Assembly (NCBI RefSeq): GCF_019047785.1
Contig: NZ_CP077290.1
Coordinates: 1,612,001-1,676,000 of the forward strand
Length of the DNA: 64,000 nucleotides
From: Enterobacter cancerogenus
Lineage (GTDB): Bacteria; Pseudomonadota; Gammaproteobacteria; Enterobacterales; Enterobacteriaceae
Direction of reading: 5' to 3'
Shown here: positions 31,289-42,212 of the stretch, in pieces
How the letters are laid out: each line of letters opens with the position of its first letter
How positions within the stretch are numbered: the stretch's first letter is position 1
Notes under the pieces: generated by a model
Seen by the model: the letters and a program-made list of their open reading frames with translations, nothing else
Told to the model about the DNA's origin: nothing
Database searches by the model: none
Made by a program: the position numbers and the translations under genes

Positions 31289-31311
31289 GGGGAGGAGGAC
31301 GGGGGAGGAGG
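31289..31311. promoter_or_regulatory. Two candidate MalT boxes upstream of malZ
   Basis: GGGGAGGAGG occurs at 31289-31298 and 31302-31311, both exact fits to the MalT box GGGGA(T/G)GAGG, as direct repeats 13 bp apart on the plus strand, 79-101 bp upstream of the malZ start. They lie next to a CCCTCTCCC palindrome, so a chance product of G-rich repeat sequence is possible. Confidence 0.55.
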
Positions 31312-31317
31312 CATCAG

Positions 31318-31342
31318 GCCCCTCTCCCACAGGGAGAGGGGA
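31318..31342. repeat. CCCTCTCCC/GGGAGAGGG palindromic intergenic element, copy 3
   Basis: CCCCTCTCCC (31319-31328), ACA, GGGAGAGGGG (31332-31341): perfect 10-bp arms between proY and malZ. Confidence 0.8.
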
Positions 31343-31349
31343 AAGAGGA

Positions 31350-32723
31350 TTACTGCGCTTGCGCCAGCTGACGGTCATGGCGGCGTTTAAACACCCAGCC
31401 CACCAGCAGCAGGACGATCCACGCCAGGCCGACGTACAGCGAAATGCGGGTATCCGGGTGATAGCCAATCAGGCCGATGATAAACACCAGGAAGATCAGC
31501 CCGGCCACGGTGGTTGGTACCCCGCCCGGCACTTTAAACTTCAGCGCCTTAACCTCGTCCGGCGGCAGCCGACGGCGGAACGCAATCTGCGACAGCAAAA
31601 TCATGATCCACACCCACACGGTAGCGAACGTGGCCAGCGAGGCAATCACCAGGAAGACGTTTTCCGGCATGATGTAGTTCAGGTAAACCGAGAACAGCAG
31701 CGCAACGGTCATGACCACCACCGTCACCCACGGCGTACCGCGGCGCGACGTTTTGGCAAACACCTTCGGCGCGCTGCCCTGCTCCGCCATGCCGTGCAGC
31801 ATACGGCCTACGCCAAACACGTCACTGTTGATCGCGGAAAGCGACGCGGTGAGCACCACGAAGTTCAGAATGCTGGCCGCAAAGGCAATGCCCATGTGCT
31901 GGAAGGTCAATACGAACGGACTGCCGTTGGTGCCCACCTGGTTCCACGGATAAATGGACATGATCACGAACAGCGTACCCACGTAGAACACCAGAATACG
32001 CATCGGCACGGAGTTGATGGCGCGCGGAATGGATTTCTCCGGGTCTTTCGCTTCGCCCGCGGTAATACCGATAATCTCGATCCCACCGTAGGCAAACATC
32101 ACCATTTGCAGCGACATCACCATTCCAAGCCAGCCGTTGCTGAAGAAGCCACCGTTGGTCCACAGGTTATGGATCCCGGTCGGCTGCCCGCCGTTACCAA
32201 TACCCCAGATGATGATGCCGAAACCGGCGAGGATCATGATGATGATGGTCGCGACTTTGAAGAAGGAGAACCAGAACTCCAGTTCACCAAACACCTTCAC
32301 GCTCATCAGATTCACGGCGCAGATGATCAGCACGACGCTCAGCACCCATATCCAGTGCGGGACGGCGGGGAACCAGACGCCCATATAGATACCAAACGCC
32401 GTGACGTCGGCAATTGCCACTATCAGGATTTCAAAGCAGTAGGTCCACCCGGTAATGAAGCCCGCCAGTGGGCCGAGGTTTTCCTGAGCATAACGCGAGA
32501 AGGAGCTGGCGGACGGATTATGAACCGACATCTCCCCGAGCGCGCGCATAATGATGTAGGCCGCCACGCCGCCGATGATATAGGCCAGCAGCACGCTGGG
32601 ACCGGCCATTTTGATGGCATCTGCCGAGCCATAAAAAAGACCGGTACCGATAGCAGAGCCCAGCGCCATAAAGCGGATGTGGCGAGTGCTCAGTCCACGT
32701 TTAAGTTTGTTAGTGCTTTCCAT
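31350..32723 (-). CDS. proY: Proline-type amino acid permease ProY
   Basis: A 457-residue APC-family permease with about twelve membrane helices, the length of E. coli ProY. The start [19 protein letters not shown] and the helix 1 motif [18 protein letters not shown] are the family signature, as is [18 protein letters not shown]. ProY is a cryptic proline-specific permease in Salmonella; its substrate here is inferred. It is 80 bp downstream of brnQ behind a strong terminator, so it may have its own promoter. Confidence 0.94.
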   Translation of the reverse strand: MESTNKLKRGLSTRHIRFMALGSAIGTGLFYGSADAIKMAGPSVLLAYIIGGVAAYIIMRALGEMSVHNPSASSFSRYAQENLGPLAGFITGWTYCFEILIVAIADVTAFGIYMGVWFPAVPHWIWVLSVVLIICAVNLMSVKVFGELEFWFSFFKVATIIIMILAGFGIIIWGIGNGGQPTGIHNLWTNGGFFSNGWLGMVMSLQMVMFAYGGIEIIGITAGEAKDPEKSIPRAINSVPMRILVFYVGTLFVIMSIYPWNQVGTNGSPFVLTFQHMGIAFAASILNFVVLTASLSAINSDVFGVGRMLHGMAEQGSAPKVFAKTSRRGTPWVTVVVMTVALLFSVYLNYIMPENVFLVIASLATFATVWVWIMILLSQIAFRRRLPPDEVKALKFKVPGGVPTTVAGLIFLVFIIGLIGYHPDTRISLYVGLAWIVLLLVGWVFKRRHDRQLAQAQ

Positions 32724-32752
32724 TTAAGTCTTGCCATTCAACACGAAAAAAC

Positions 32753-32783
32753 AAAAAACCACGGGGCCTTAAGCCCCGTGGTT
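32753..32783 (-). terminator. Terminator between brnQ and proY
   Basis: AACCACGGGGC (32757-32767) and GCCCCGTGGTT (32773-32783) pair; on the minus strand a T-rich tail follows from the A-runs at 32745-32758. Confidence 0.88.
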
Positions 32784-32803
32784 AAACACTTTGTTGCCGT
32801 TGA

Positions 32804-34123
32804 TTAATGGGCGTTCGATGTTACCTGACGCCCTGCAGCACGGTCCCAGACAATGGCCAGAACCAGCGCGACAACGGTAGGCAGCAGCCAGGCCAGACCT
32901 TGCTCGGACAGCGGCAGACGCTGTGTCCAGCCAGGCAGCACTTCACTGAATGCCGATGCTTTAATCCCGTCAAGGATACCAAAAATCAGGCTGATAAACA
33001 TGGCCGGCGCAATAATTCGCGAGGAGTTGTTCCACCATGGACGGGTAAAGCTCAGCACCACCAGCACGATGCACGGCGGATAGATGGCCGTCAGCACCGG
33101 AATAGAGATTTGAATCAGGTGGCTCAGCCCCAGGTTGGATACCGCCATGGAGAAGATGCCAAGGATAAAGACCAGCGTGCGGTAAGAGAGCGGCAGATAC
33201 TGGGCAAAGAACTCCGCACAGGCGCAGGTCAGGCCAACCGCGGTCACCAGACACGCCAGGAAGATCAGTACCGCCAGCAGCATGCTGCCCGCACCACCAA
33301 AGGTGTGCTGAACGTAAGCATGCAGGATCGCCGCACCGTTGGCATTCTGATCAACCAGCGTTGCGCTATCGGACCCCAGGCGGAACAGCGCCAGATACAG
33401 CAGCGTCAGGCCCACACCGGCCATCAGGCCAGCCCAGATGGTGTAGCGGGTCAACAGACGCGCTTCGGTCACGCCGCGAGAACGCGCGGCATTCACGATA
33501 ACAATACCGAAGACCATCGCACCCAGCGTATCCATCGTCAGATAGCCGTTTACAAAGCCGTTAGAGAAGGCTGCGTTCTGGTAGGCATCCATCGCGTGGC
33601 TGATAGGCCCCGCCGGCCAGATGATGGCGGCAACGGCCAGCACGATCAGCGCAATGATTTTCAGCGGAGCCAGGAAATTACCCACGGTATCCAGCAGTTT
33701 GCCCGGATAAAGGGAAACCAGAATCACGATGGCAAAATAAACCAGGCTGTAGATAAACAGCGGCATCGCGCCGTCACCGGTCAGCGGAGCAATCCCCACT
33801 TCGAAGGAGACGGTCGCGGTACGCGGGGTCGCAAACAGCGGGCCAACGGCCAGATAGCAGACGGTCGCCAGCAGGACGCCCGCCACTTTGCCAATTGGCG
33901 TGCTGAGGCTATCGACGCCGCCACCCACTTTCGCCAGCGCGACCACGGTAAGCACCGGCAGCCCCACGGCAGTAATCAGGAAGCCAAACGCGGCGGTCCA
34001 GACGTGTTCACCCGCCTGTAAACCAACCATAGGAGGGAAAATGATGTTGCCTGCGCCAACGAACAGCGCAAATGTCATAAAGCCCAGCGCGATGATGTCA
34101 CGCGATTTTAAGTGATGGGTCAT
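32804..34123 (-). CDS. brnQ: Branched-chain amino acid transporter BrnQ (LIVCS family)
   Basis: A 439-residue inner-membrane carrier for leucine, valine and isoleucine coupled to cation gradient; E. coli BrnQ has the same length. The N-terminus [21 protein letters not shown] and the following [20 protein letters not shown] are the LIVCS signature, and about twelve hydrophobic segments follow. The start at 34123 has AAGG 6 bases before it. Upstream lies a 409-bp gap with an 8-bp inverted repeat; downstream is proY. Confidence 0.95.
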   Translation of the reverse strand: MTHHLKSRDIIALGFMTFALFVGAGNIIFPPMVGLQAGEHVWTAAFGFLITAVGLPVLTVVALAKVGGGVDSLSTPIGKVAGVLLATVCYLAVGPLFATPRTATVSFEVGIAPLTGDGAMPLFIYSLVYFAIVILVSLYPGKLLDTVGNFLAPLKIIALIVLAVAAIIWPAGPISHAMDAYQNAAFSNGFVNGYLTMDTLGAMVFGIVIVNAARSRGVTEARLLTRYTIWAGLMAGVGLTLLYLALFRLGSDSATLVDQNANGAAILHAYVQHTFGGAGSMLLAVLIFLACLVTAVGLTCACAEFFAQYLPLSYRTLVFILGIFSMAVSNLGLSHLIQISIPVLTAIYPPCIVLVVLSFTRPWWNNSSRIIAPAMFISLIFGILDGIKASAFSEVLPGWTQRLPLSEQGLAWLLPTVVALVLAIVWDRAAGRQVTSNAH

Positions 34124-34288
34124 AGAACCTTACTGCCTGTGGATGTGGTGTTGAAAACGTTGAGATTTTCGCCATCCCTCGCGGGACGATACAGCGGAAA
34201 ATTTGCTCAATTTCAGCGGGATATGCTCCCGTCCTGGCGTGGCGAAGAATAGTTTTTCGATTTACCACGCAAATACAGTCGGTCTGAC

Positions 34289-34327
34289 AGTATATGGGGG
34301 GCAATTTAAACGCTTATAACGTTTAAA
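34289..34327 (-). promoter_or_regulatory. Candidate brnQ promoter with overlapping dyad
   Basis: TTTAAACG (34305-34312) and CGTTTAAA (34320-34327) are perfect inverted arms around 7 bases. On the minus strand a TATACT (34294-34289) lies 10 bases downstream, and the dyad would cover the -35 position, where no good hexamer exists. The layout suggests an activator or repressor site; the protein is unknown. Confidence 0.4.
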
Positions 34328-34474
34328 GGCAAGGAGGGATCGTAAAACCAGAACAATATACCAGCATAGAAATTCAAGGCAGCACGATACGCCATATTCA
34401 GGAAAAACCCATGGCTAATCATGCGAACAAAAAAACAACAGCCGTATAATATTCACCCGCGTTTCGCTTGACTG

Positions 34475-34506
34475 CAAAGCAAACGGGCCAGCATACGCTG
34501 ACCCGT
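34475..34506 (-). terminator. Terminator after phoR
   Basis: ACGGGCCAGC (34483-34492) and GCTGACCCGT (34497-34506) pair with one mismatch; the minus-strand tail reads TTTGCTTTG. Confidence 0.65.
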
Positions 34507-34532
34507 GGAAAGGTAAAATGACACACCCGCCG

Positions 34533-35828
34533 TCAGGCGATCTTTTTGGCAATCAATCGTTCCGGCATGACGAAACTGAAACGGGTTCCTTTGCCCGGCG
34601 TACTCTGAATATCAAGACGGCTTTCGTGGTGATTCACCGCATGTTTCACAATCGCCAGTCCAAGACCGCTGCCCCCGGTCTGGCGTGAGCGCGCTTTATC
34701 CACACGGTAAAAACGCTCGGTCAGGCGCGGAAGGTGCTCCGGCGCAATGCCCGGCCCGTTATCCTCGACGCTGAACTCAGCCCCCGCCGGGGTAGGCTGC
34801 CAGCGCACTACGATATGCGTTCCCTCCGGCGTGTGGTTCACCGCGTTATAGACCAGGTTGGAGATGGCGCTGCGCAGCTCATCCTCGCTGCCGAGCACTT
34901 TGAGGCTGTTATCCACCTCAAAGCTGAAGGAGTGTTTCTTATGGCTTAACGTCTGTGCTTCACGCTCCACCACGCGCAGCATCATCGGCACGTCAATGGT
35001 GTCAGTGAGCGCCAGCGACGGAGCCGCTTCAATTTTCGAGAGCGTCAGCAGCTGCTTCACCAGCCCTTCCATCCGGTGCGTCTGCTCGCGCATGGTGTGC
35101 AGGGCTTTCTCGCGCGGTGCTCCTTCCAGCGTTTGCTCCTGCATCATCTCCAGATAGCCCTGCAGCACCGTCAGCGGCGTGCGCAGTTCGTGGCTAACGT
35201 TGGCGAAGAAGTTGCGGCGCGCCCCTTCCAGCTGGTGCATCTGGGTCACGTCGCGCGCCACCATCAGCCACTGCCGATCGCTGTAGGGCATCACGCGGAT
35301 CTCAAGATGACGGCCATTGTTGAGCTTCAGATCGTGCGGGCGGGTAAAGTCACGCTTTTTGAGGTACAGCGTGAACTCGGGATAACGCAGAAGGTTAAGG
35401 ATATTCTGGCCATTGTCATCCGGCCAGCGCAGGCCGAGCAGCTGTTGCGCCAGGCCGTTACACCAGAAGATGGTCCCCTCTTCGGTGGTTAAAATAACCG
35501 CATCCGGCAGCGATTCTGCGCCGCTGCGAAAGCGTTTTATCAGGCTGCCCAGCTCGCGGCGGCGCTTTTTATTACGCATCTGCATCTGATGCAGGCCGTA
35601 CAGCAGCGGCTCCCAGCTTCCGCTTCCCGGCGGAGGGGTCATACTTCTGTCCACCCACAGCCACCAGGAGAGGCGCAGCAGATTCCAGAAATGCCAGATC
35701 AGCAATCCGGTCACCGCGGCCAGTAAAAACCACGGCAGATAGCCAAAAATAGCCCCCAGAATGAAGGCCGGAATACAGCATAAGATCAGTTCAAAGACGA
35801 GCCTTTTCCATGACAGACGTTCCAGCAC
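34533..35828 (-). CDS. phoR: Phosphate regulon sensor histidine kinase PhoR
   Basis: A 431-residue membrane sensor kinase, the length of E. coli PhoR. Two N-terminal helices (about residues 10-55) anchor it, a PAS domain follows ([20 protein letters not shown]), then the H-box [10 protein letters not shown] (His about 213) and the ATPase motifs [13 protein letters not shown] (N box) and [24 protein letters not shown] (G boxes). Under low phosphate it phosphorylates PhoB; with ample phosphate it is held in check by Pst/PhoU. Its start follows the phoB stop by 21 bp, in one operon. Confidence 0.97.
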   Translation of the reverse strand: MLERLSWKRLVFELILCCIPAFILGAIFGYLPWFLLAAVTGLLIWHFWNLLRLSWWLWVDRSMTPPPGSGSWEPLLYGLHQMQMRNKKRRRELGSLIKRFRSGAESLPDAVILTTEEGTIFWCNGLAQQLLGLRWPDDNGQNILNLLRYPEFTLYLKKRDFTRPHDLKLNNGRHLEIRVMPYSDRQWLMVARDVTQMHQLEGARRNFFANVSHELRTPLTVLQGYLEMMQEQTLEGAPREKALHTMREQTHRMEGLVKQLLTLSKIEAAPSLALTDTIDVPMMLRVVEREAQTLSHKKHSFSFEVDNSLKVLGSEDELRSAISNLVYNAVNHTPEGTHIVVRWQPTPAGAEFSVEDNGPGIAPEHLPRLTERFYRVDKARSRQTGGSGLGLAIVKHAVNHHESRLDIQSTPGKGTRFSFVMPERLIAKKIA

Positions 35829-35849
35829 GCGTCACACTCCTGTCATTGT

Positions 35850-36539
35850 TCAGAAACGGGTCGAAAAACGATAACCCGTGCCGCGGACCGTCTGCACCAT
35901 GCGATCGTGGCCGCTCAGTTCCAGCGCTTTACGCAGGCGGCGAATATGGACGTCAACCGTTCGGTCTTCGACATAGACGTTAGTTCCCCAGACGTTATTC
36001 AGCAACTGTTCGCGGCTGTAGACGCGCTCCGGGTGGGTCATAAAGAAGTGCAGGAGCTTAAATTCGGTCGGCCCCATGTCGAGAGGATTTTCGCCGGTCA
36101 TGACGCGGTGCGAGGTCGGGTCAAGGCTCAGGCCCTGCATCTCAATCACCTCTTCCACCGCCATCGGCGAAATACGGCGCATCACGGCTTTAATGCGGGC
36201 AACCAGCTCCTTCGGGGAGAACGGCTTGGTAATGTAATCATCCGCGCCGGTTTCCAGACCGCGAACGCGATCCTCTTCTTCACCGCGCGCCGTCAGCATA
36301 ACCACCGGAATATCGCGGGTCATCGCTTCACGTTTAATGTGTTTGATAAACTGCAGTCCGGAGCCGCCGGGCAGCATCCAGTCCAGCAGGATCAAGTCGG
36401 GCCAGGGTTCATTCAGCTGATTCACCGCACTGTCATAATCTTCCGCTTCAATCGGCTGGAAACCGTTTTGTTCGAGCACGAAGCACACCATTTCACGAAT
36501 CGGAGCTTCATCTTCTACGACCAGAATACGTCTCGCCAT
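35850..36539 (-). CDS. phoB: Phosphate regulon response regulator PhoB
   Basis: A 229-residue OmpR-family regulator. The receiver domain has the acidic pair in [10 protein letters not shown], the phosphorylated Asp53 in [13 protein letters not shown] and Lys105 in [12 protein letters not shown]. The C-terminal winged helix ([35 protein letters not shown]) binds Pho boxes. A Pho box lies upstream, giving autoregulation. sbcD diverges on the other side. Confidence 0.98.
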   Translation of the reverse strand: MARRILVVEDEAPIREMVCFVLEQNGFQPIEAEDYDSAVNQLNEPWPDLILLDWMLPGGSGLQFIKHIKREAMTRDIPVVMLTARGEEEDRVRGLETGADDYITKPFSPKELVARIKAVMRRISPMAVEEVIEMQGLSLDPTSHRVMTGENPLDMGPTEFKLLHFFMTHPERVYSREQLLNNVWGTNVYVEDRTVDVHIRRLRKALELSGHDRMVQTVRGTGYRFSTRF

Positions 36540-36600
36540 ACTTTGCCCTGTTTTGTCTTATTTAAGTTACATGTTGTAATTCGGCGCCATTATGCGTCAG

Positions 36601-36624
36601 ATTTATGACAGATTTATGAAAAAC
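36601..36624 (-). promoter_or_regulatory. Pho box upstream of phoB
   Basis: Read on the minus strand, 36622-36603 is TTTTCATAAATCTGTCATAA, matching the two 7-bp direct repeats of the Pho box (CTGTCAT) 11 bp apart. It supports phosphate-limited autoactivation of phoBR. Confidence 0.82.
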
Positions 36625-36725
36625 ATTACCATCATCAATGGCAAACTGTTGTTTTATTACAGCGGTTATTTTCCGTTCCCTGAAAGTTTATAATCCCCCC
36701 CATCTTTTTTCGCCACGGATCTGAT

Positions 36726-37931
36726 ATGCGCATACTTCACACCTCGGACTGGCATCTGGGTCAAAATTTTTACAGCAAAAGCCGCGCCGCTGAACATGAA
36801 GCGTTTCTGAACTGGCTGCTGGAGACGGCCCGGTTGCAGGAGGTCGACGCAATTATCGTGGCAGGCGATATTTTTGATACCGGACAGCCGCCGAGCTATG
36901 CGCGCGAGTTGTATAACCGCTTTGTGGTCAACCTGCAGCAAACCGGCTGTCATCTGGTGATTGTCGCGGGCAACCATGACTCCGTCGCCACGCTGAATGA
37001 ATCCCGCGATATTCTGGCGTTCCTCAACACGACCGTGGTGGCGAGTGCCGGGCACGCGCCGCAGATCCTGAACAAACGCGACGGCACGCCGGGGGCAGTG
37101 CTGTGCCCGATCCCGTTTTTACGCCCGCGGGATATCGTTCAAAGCCAGGCCGGCCTTTCCGGCAGCGAAAAGCAGAAGCATTTATTGCAGGCCATCACCG
37201 ACTATTATCACCAGCAGCACGCACAGGCCTGCACCCTGCGCGGTGAACAACCTCTTCCCGTTATTGCCACCGGCCATTTGACCACCGTCGGAGCCAGTAA
37301 AAGTGACGCGGTTCGCGAGATCTATATCGGCACCCTGGACGCCTTCCCGGCGCAAAACTTCCCGCCTGCCGACTACATCGCCCTTGGGCACATTCACCGC
37401 GCGCAGGTGATTGGCGGCTGCGAACACATCCGCTACTGTGGCTCGCCCATTCCGCTCAGTTTTGACGAAACGGGCAAGGCGAAATGCGTGCATCTGGTGA
37501 GCTTCACCGACGGCAAACTCAGCGCCGTTGAGCCGCTGGAAGTCCCTGTCACCCAGCCGCTGGCGGTACTGAAGGGCGATCTGGCCGCCATTACCGCCCA
37601 GCTTGAGCAGTGGCGCGGCGCAGAGCTTAACCCGCCCGTCTGGCTGGATATCGAAATCACCACTGACAACTACCTGCACGATATGCAGCGCAAAATTCAG
37701 GCGCTGACGGAAGATCTTCCCGTCGAAGTGTTGCTGGTACGCCGCAGCCGCGAGCAGCGCGAGAAACTTCTCTCAGGTGCCCGGCGCGAAACGCTTAGCG
37801 AACTCCGGGTGGAAGAGGTCTTCGAGCGGCGGCTTGCGCATGAAGAGCTGGACGATGACAAACGCACAAGGCTCAACGAGCTGTTTGTTCAGACTCTGCA
37901 CACCCTGCATGATGAGGAAGAAAGCGCATGA
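36726..37931 (+). CDS. sbcD: Exonuclease subunit SbcD (Mre11-like)
   Basis: A 401-residue calcineurin-fold nuclease. The metallophosphoesterase motifs are HTSDWHLGQ (8 residues from the start), GDIFDTG, GNHDSVA, GHLTTVG and GHIHRAQ. With SbcC it forms the SbcCD nuclease that cuts hairpins and opens protein-blocked DNA ends. The last 4 bp overlap the sbcC start, so translation is coupled. It is divergent from phoB. Confidence 0.96.
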   Translation: MRILHTSDWHLGQNFYSKSRAAEHEAFLNWLLETARLQEVDAIIVAGDIFDTGQPPSYARELYNRFVVNLQQTGCHLVIVAGNHDSVATLNESRDILAFLNTTVVASAGHAPQILNKRDGTPGAVLCPIPFLRPRDIVQSQAGLSGSEKQKHLLQAITDYYHQQHAQACTLRGEQPLPVIATGHLTTVGASKSDAVREIYIGTLDAFPAQNFPPADYIALGHIHRAQVIGGCEHIRYCGSPIPLSFDETGKAKCVHLVSFTDGKLSAVEPLEVPVTQPLAVLKGDLAAITAQLEQWRGAELNPPVWLDIEITTDNYLHDMQRKIQALTEDLPVEVLLVRRSREQREKLLSGARRETLSELRVEEVFERRLAHEELDDDKRTRLNELFVQTLHTLHDEEESA

Positions 37932-40900
37932 AAATTCTCAGCCTGCGTCTGAAAAACCTCAACTCGCTCAAGGGCGAGTGGAAAATCGATTTTACCGCTG
38001 AGCCTTTCGCCAGCAACGGGCTGTTTGCCATTACCGGTGCCACCGGTGCAGGCAAAACTACCCTTCTCGACGCCATTTGTCTGGCGCTGTACCACGAAAC
38101 GCCGCGCCTGCAAAAAGTGTCTCAGGCGCAAAACGACCTGATGACGCGCGACACGGCCGAGTGCCTGGCAGAGGTGGAATTCGAGGTCAAAGGCATCGCC
38201 TACCGCGCGTTCTGGAGCCAGAACCGCGCGCGCAATCAGCCGGACGGGAACTTACAGGCTCCGCGCGTGGAGCTGGCGCGCTGCGAAGACGGCAAAATTC
38301 TCGCCGATAAAGTGACGGATAAGCTGGAACAAACCGCCGCGCTCACCGGGCTGGACTATGGCCGCTTTACCCGCTCAATGCTGCTCTCTCAGGGGCAATT
38401 CGCCGCGTTTCTTAATGCTAAGCCGAGCGATCGCGCCGAGCTGCTGGAGGAGCTGACCGGTACCGAGATCTACGGGCAGATTTCGGCCATGGTGTTTGAG
38501 AAGCACAAAGCCGCCCGCAGCGCGCTGGAAAAGTGTGAAGCGCAGGCCGCGGGCGTCGTGCTGTTAAGCGAAGAGCAACAGCAGCAGTTGCAGCAAAGTT
38601 TGCAGGTGCTTACTGACGAAGAGAAAACCCTGCTGGCAGAGCAGCAAAGCCACCAGAAAGCGTTCCAGTGGCTGACGCGCAGCGACGAGCTGATTCGTGA
38701 ACAGAAGCGCGCCGCCGCTTCGCAGCAGCAGGCGCAGCAGGCGCTGACCGATGCCGCGCCTGAGCTGGCAAAGCTCCAGCTGGCTCACCCCGCCGCCCAG
38801 CTACGCCCGCTGTGGGAGCGCCAGCAGGAGCAAACCACCCGCCTGGCGCAGACGACCCAGGTCATTGCTGAAGTAAACACTCGCTTACTCGACAGAGCAG
38901 CGCTGCGCTCGCGTATCCGCAACGGCGCGCTTCGCCATCGGGAGCAGCTGCAGGCAGAGCATACGGCTCTGGCGCAATGGCTGAGCGAACAGGATCGTTT
39001 TCGCCAATGGGGACAAGAGATTGCTGGCTGGCGGGCGCAGTTCGCGCAGCTGAATCGCGATAAAAGCCAGCTTGCGGCACAATCGGCGCGCATTGCTGAA
39101 CTGCGCCAGAAGCTGGCTGAAATGCCGGAGAGCGCGCTGACGCTGACGGCTGAGGCTATCACCACGGCAATGGAGCAGCAGGCGCAGTCACGGGCGCTCC
39201 GTCAGCGCCTGACCGCGCTACACGCACGCTATCAGCCACTGCAAAAACGGCTGCGCCAGAATGCGCAAAGCGTGCAGAAAGCGCAGGCTGAGCAGGTAAC
39301 ACTTAACGAAACCCTGAGCCTGCGCCGTCAGCAGTACAAAGAAAAAAACCAGCACTATCAGGATGTTGTTACGCTTTGCGAACAAGAAAAGACCATCAAG
39401 AAACTGGAGGCGGAGCGGGCAGATCTGCAGGCAGGCAAACCTTGCCCGCTCTGCGGTTCAACCACTCATCCGGCCATCACGGAATACCGGGCGCTGGAGC
39501 TGAGCGCCAACCAGCTGCGTCGTGACGCGTTAGCCAAAGAAGTTGCCGCGCTAAAAGACGAAGGGTTGCTGGTGCTCGGGCAGGTGAATGCCCTGACCCA
39601 ACAGATCCAGCGCGAGACAGAAGAAGCTCAGGCGCTCTCTCAGGAAGAGCAAGCACTCACTAAAGAGTGGCTGGAGGTCTGCACCTCCCTGAATATAGCG
39701 CTGAACATTCAGGATGATATCGCCCCGTGGATGAGCGAGCAGGAGCAGTACGAACGCCAGCTGTATCAGCTCAGCCAGCGCCTGACCCTGCAAAACCAGC
39801 TCAATGAACTGGACGCACAGGCGCGCCAGTACCAGCAGCAGCTGACGTCGACGCGTCAGGCGCTGGCATCCTCGCTCCAGTCGCTGTCGCTTAACGTGCC
39901 CGATGACGGGGCTGAAAGCGTCTGGCTCAGCGCACGCGAAACCGAATATGCCCAATGGCAGGATAAACAGACCCAGCACGGTGCGATTCAGGAACGTATA
40001 AACGCGTTAACGCCCATTCTGGATACGCTGCCGGTCGGCGACGACGCACAAGCCGAAGCGGTGATTCCTGAACACTGGCGCGCGATCCACGACGAATGCG
40101 TGTCGCTGCAAAGTCAGCTCAGTACGCTTCAGCAGCAAGAGACACTGGAGCGCGAACGGCTCCAGTACTCGCAGGCCCAGTTCAGCGCCGCGCTGGACGC
40201 AAGCTGCTTCACCGATCGCGAGGCGTTCCTTGCCGCACTGCTGGATGAGGATACCCTCCGTCGTCTTGAACAGCTTAAGCAGACGCTTGAAAATCAGCTT
40301 CAGCAGGCCACAGCGCTGGCCGGGCAGGCCAATCAGCAGCTTGCCGGACATCAGACGCTTCGCCCGCAGGGGCTGGAAGCCGATGCACCTGCGCTGCAGG
40401 CGACACTGACGCAGCTGGCGCAAAAACTGCGAGAAAACACGACGCGCCAGGGTGAAATCCGCCAGCAGCTTAAGCAGGACAGCGACAACCGGCTGCACCA
40501 GCAGGCGCTGATGCAGCAAATTGAAGAGAGCGCCCGCCTGGCCGACGACTGGGGATACCTGAATGCGCTGATTGGTTCCAGTACGGGCGACAAATTCCGT
40601 AAGTTCGCGCAAGGCCTTACGCTGGATAATCTGGTGTGGCTCGCCAACCAGCAGCTTAACCGGCTGCACGGGCGCTACCTGCTTCAGCGCAAGGCCAGCG
40701 ACGCCCTGGAGCTGGAAGTGGTCGATACCTGGCAGGCCGATGCCGTGCGTGATACGCGAACCCTTTCCGGGGGAGAGAGCTTCCTGGTCAGCCTGGCGCT
40801 GGCCCTGGCGCTTTCTGACCTGGTGAGCCACAAAACCCGCATTGATTCCCTGTTCCTTGACGAGGGCTTCGGCACTCTCGACAGCGAAACGCTGGATACC

Positions 40901-41059
40901 GCGCTGGACGCGCTCGACGCGCTGAACGCCACCGGGAAAACCATTGGCGTGATCAGCCATGTCGAGGCGATGAAAGAGCGCATTCCGGTGCAGATCAAAG
41001 TGAAGAAAATTAACGGACTGGGTTATAGCAGGCTGGATAAGGTGTTTGCGGTGGGGTGA
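37928..41059 (+). CDS. sbcC: Exonuclease subunit SbcC (Rad50-like)
   Basis: A 1043-residue SMC-type ATPase. Walker A is [15 protein letters not shown] (near residue 37); two long coiled-coil arms, very rich in Gln, Glu and Ala, flank the zinc hook [10 protein letters not shown] with Cys506 and Cys509; the C-terminal half of the ATPase has [18 protein letters not shown] and [11 protein letters not shown] (Walker B). It drives the SbcCD nuclease that removes hairpins formed by long palindromes. E. coli SbcC is 1048 residues. In E. coli araJ follows; here mak follows after a pair of intergenic palindromes. Confidence 0.96.
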   Translation: MKILSLRLKNLNSLKGEWKIDFTAEPFASNGLFAITGATGAGKTTLLDAICLALYHETPRLQKVSQAQNDLMTRDTAECLAEVEFEVKGIAYRAFWSQNRARNQPDGNLQAPRVELARCEDGKILADKVTDKLEQTAALTGLDYGRFTRSMLLSQGQFAAFLNAKPSDRAELLEELTGTEIYGQISAMVFEKHKAARSALEKCEAQAAGVVLLSEEQQQQLQQSLQVLTDEEKTLLAEQQSHQKAFQWLTRSDELIREQKRAAASQQQAQQALTDAAPELAKLQLAHPAAQLRPLWERQQEQTTRLAQTTQVIAEVNTRLLDRAALRSRIRNGALRHREQLQAEHTALAQWLSEQDRFRQWGQEIAGWRAQFAQLNRDKSQLAAQSARIAELRQKLAEMPESALTLTAEAITTAMEQQAQSRALRQRLTALHARYQPLQKRLRQNAQSVQKAQAEQVTLNETLSLRRQQYKEKNQHYQDVVTLCEQEKTIKKLEAERADLQAGKPCPLCGSTTHPAITEYRALELSANQLRRDALAKEVAALKDEGLLVLGQVNALTQQIQRETEEAQALSQEEQALTKEWLEVCTSLNIALNIQDDIAPWMSEQEQYERQLYQLSQRLTLQNQLNELDAQARQYQQQLTSTRQALASSLQSLSLNVPDDGAESVWLSARETEYAQWQDKQTQHGAIQERINALTPILDTLPVGDDAQAEAVIPEHWRAIHDECVSLQSQLSTLQQQETLERERLQYSQAQFSAALDASCFTDREAFLAALLDEDTLRRLEQLKQTLENQLQQATALAGQANQQLAGHQTLRPQGLEADAPALQATLTQLAQKLRENTTRQGEIRQQLKQDSDNRLHQQALMQQIEESARLADDWGYLNALIGSSTGDKFRKFAQGLTLDNLVWLANQQLNRLHGRYLLQRKASDALELEVVDTWQADAVRDTRTLSGGESFLVSLALALALSDLVSHKTRIDSLFLDEGFGTLDSETLDTALDALDALNATGKTIGVISHVEAMKERIPVQIKVKKINGLGYSRLDKVFAVG

Positions 41060-41070
41060 GGATACACTGG

Positions 41071-41165
41071 TGCGGTCTGATGCCCTCACCCTAACCCTCT
41101 CCCACGGGGAGAGGGAATTGATCCCCCTCTCCCTCGAGGGAGAGGGCCGGGGTGAGGGGGAGCGG
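41071..41165. repeat. Double CCCTCTCCC/GGGAGAGGG palindrome, copies 4 and 5 (head to head)
   Basis: Unit one is CCCTCTCCC, AC, GGGGAGAGGG (41095-41115); unit two is the perfect 22-bp palindrome CCCTCTCCCTC/GAGGGAGAGGG (41125-41146). Their outer flanks are inverted too: CCCTCACCCTAAC at 41083 and CCGGGGTGAGGGG at 41147-41159. This resembles a two-unit mosaic element between convergent sbcC and mak. Confidence 0.82.
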
Positions 41166-41183
41166 GCCGCACCACCCGATATC

Positions 41184-42089
41184 TCACTGTGGCCACAGCC
41201 ACGCTGCGCCGCGCACGCCGCTGGAATCCCCGTGCACCGCTTTGCGGATGGGGGTTTCGCACTCTCCGCCGAAGACCCACTGCTTCACCAGGTTTGGCAC
41301 CGTGGCGTACAGCCGATCAACGTTGCTCATGCCGCCGCCGAGGACGATAACGTCAGGATCAAGGATATTCACCACGTGCGCCAGCGATTTTGCCAGACGC
41401 ATTTCGTAGCGACTGAGCGCCAGTTCCGCTACCGGATCCTGCTCTTCAACCAGCCGCATGATCGCATTGCCCTTGAGCGACTGCCCGCTCAGGCGATGGT
41501 AATCCGTGGCAAAACCGGTCCCGGAGATAAACGTCTCAATGCACCCCTGCTTGCCGCAGTAGCACGGAACCTCAGCACGGTATTTCAGCTCGTCTTCATC
41601 CATCCAGGGCAGCGGATTATGGCCCCACTCGCCCGCCGTGCCGTTACCGCCAATGTGCGCGCGGCCGCCAAACGCCACGCCTGCGCCGCAGCCGGTGCCA
41701 ATAATGACCGCAAAGACGGTCTGCGCGCCCGCTGCCGCGCCATCAATCGCCTCCGACACCGCCAGACAGTTGGCATCGTTTGCCAGACGCACGTCGCGGT
41801 TCAGGCGTTGACTTACGTCTTTATCGAAAGGCTGCCCGTTGAGCCAGGTGGAATTAGCGTTTTTCACCACCCCGCTATAGGGCGAAAGCGATCCCGGGAT
41901 GCCCATTCCCACGGTGCCGCGCTGCCCCGTGGCCTGCTCGGCCATCTCAATCAGGCTTGCGATTGTCTCGATGGTTTGATGATAGTCATCACGCGGCGTC
42001 GGCAAACGGTGGCGAAACAGCTGCTCCCCCTGCTCGCTCAGCGCGATAACTTCTGTTTTGGTGCCGCCCAAATCGATCCCAATACGCAC
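41184..42089 (-). CDS. mak: Fructokinase Mak (ROK family)
   Basis: A 301-residue sugar kinase of the ROK family. The ATP-binding loop [14 protein letters not shown] is at residue 4; [16 protein letters not shown] carries the catalytic Asp; the zinc/ROK motif [15 protein letters not shown] is complete. It phosphorylates fructose and mannose in E. coli, where it is poorly expressed. The start is the GTG at 42087-42089 (VRIGIDLGG), after GAGGAG; the open frame above it has no ribosome site. It is divergent from rdgC. Confidence 0.94.
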   Translation of the reverse strand: MRIGIDLGGTKTEVIALSEQGEQLFRHRLPTPRDDYHQTIETIASLIEMAEQATGQRGTVGMGIPGSLSPYSGVVKNANSTWLNGQPFDKDVSQRLNRDVRLANDANCLAVSEAIDGAAAGAQTVFAVIIGTGCGAGVAFGGRAHIGGNGTAGEWGHNPLPWMDEDELKYRAEVPCYCGKQGCIETFISGTGFATDYHRLSGQSLKGNAIMRLVEEQDPVAELALSRYEMRLAKSLAHVVNILDPDVIVLGGGMSNVDRLYATVPNLVKQWVFGGECETPIRKAVHGDSSGVRGAAWLWPQ

Positions 42090-42212
42090 AGGACACTCCT
42101 CTTTATTTTGATTATCAACAGAGTAGAAGCGGTCTACCCGATTAGCAATGCAAGCGATGCGACAATTCGCTATCATGCCCGCTGATTTAACGACAAGGCC
42201 GTGGAAATTATC

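Larger units (their letters stand above)
34124..34532. other. Intergenic gap between phoR and brnQ (409 bp)
   Basis: The gap holds the brnQ leader and candidate promoter (near 34289-34327) and, at its other end, the phoR terminator hairpin. Small open frames in it, including one of 68 codons on the minus strand, have no ribosome site or recognisable product. I see no small gene or RNA I can support in the remainder. Confidence 0.6.

Noticed and set aside
31359..32807. 482-codon open frame on the plus strand across proY, and a 404-codon one across brnQ (32807-34021)
   Set aside because: Both are antisense to clear membrane proteins; translations are rich in His, Gln and Arg, with no ribosome sites or known domains. 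High G+C codon bias makes such shadows.
34098..34304. 68-codon minus-strand frame in the brnQ leader considered as a leader peptide
   Set aside because: No ribosome site, no run of Leu/Ile/Val codons expected for branched-chain attenuation, and it overlaps the brnQ start out of frame.
40007..41089. 360-codon minus-strand open frame across the end of sbcC
   Set aside because: Shadow of the conserved SbcC ATPase half; no recognisable product.
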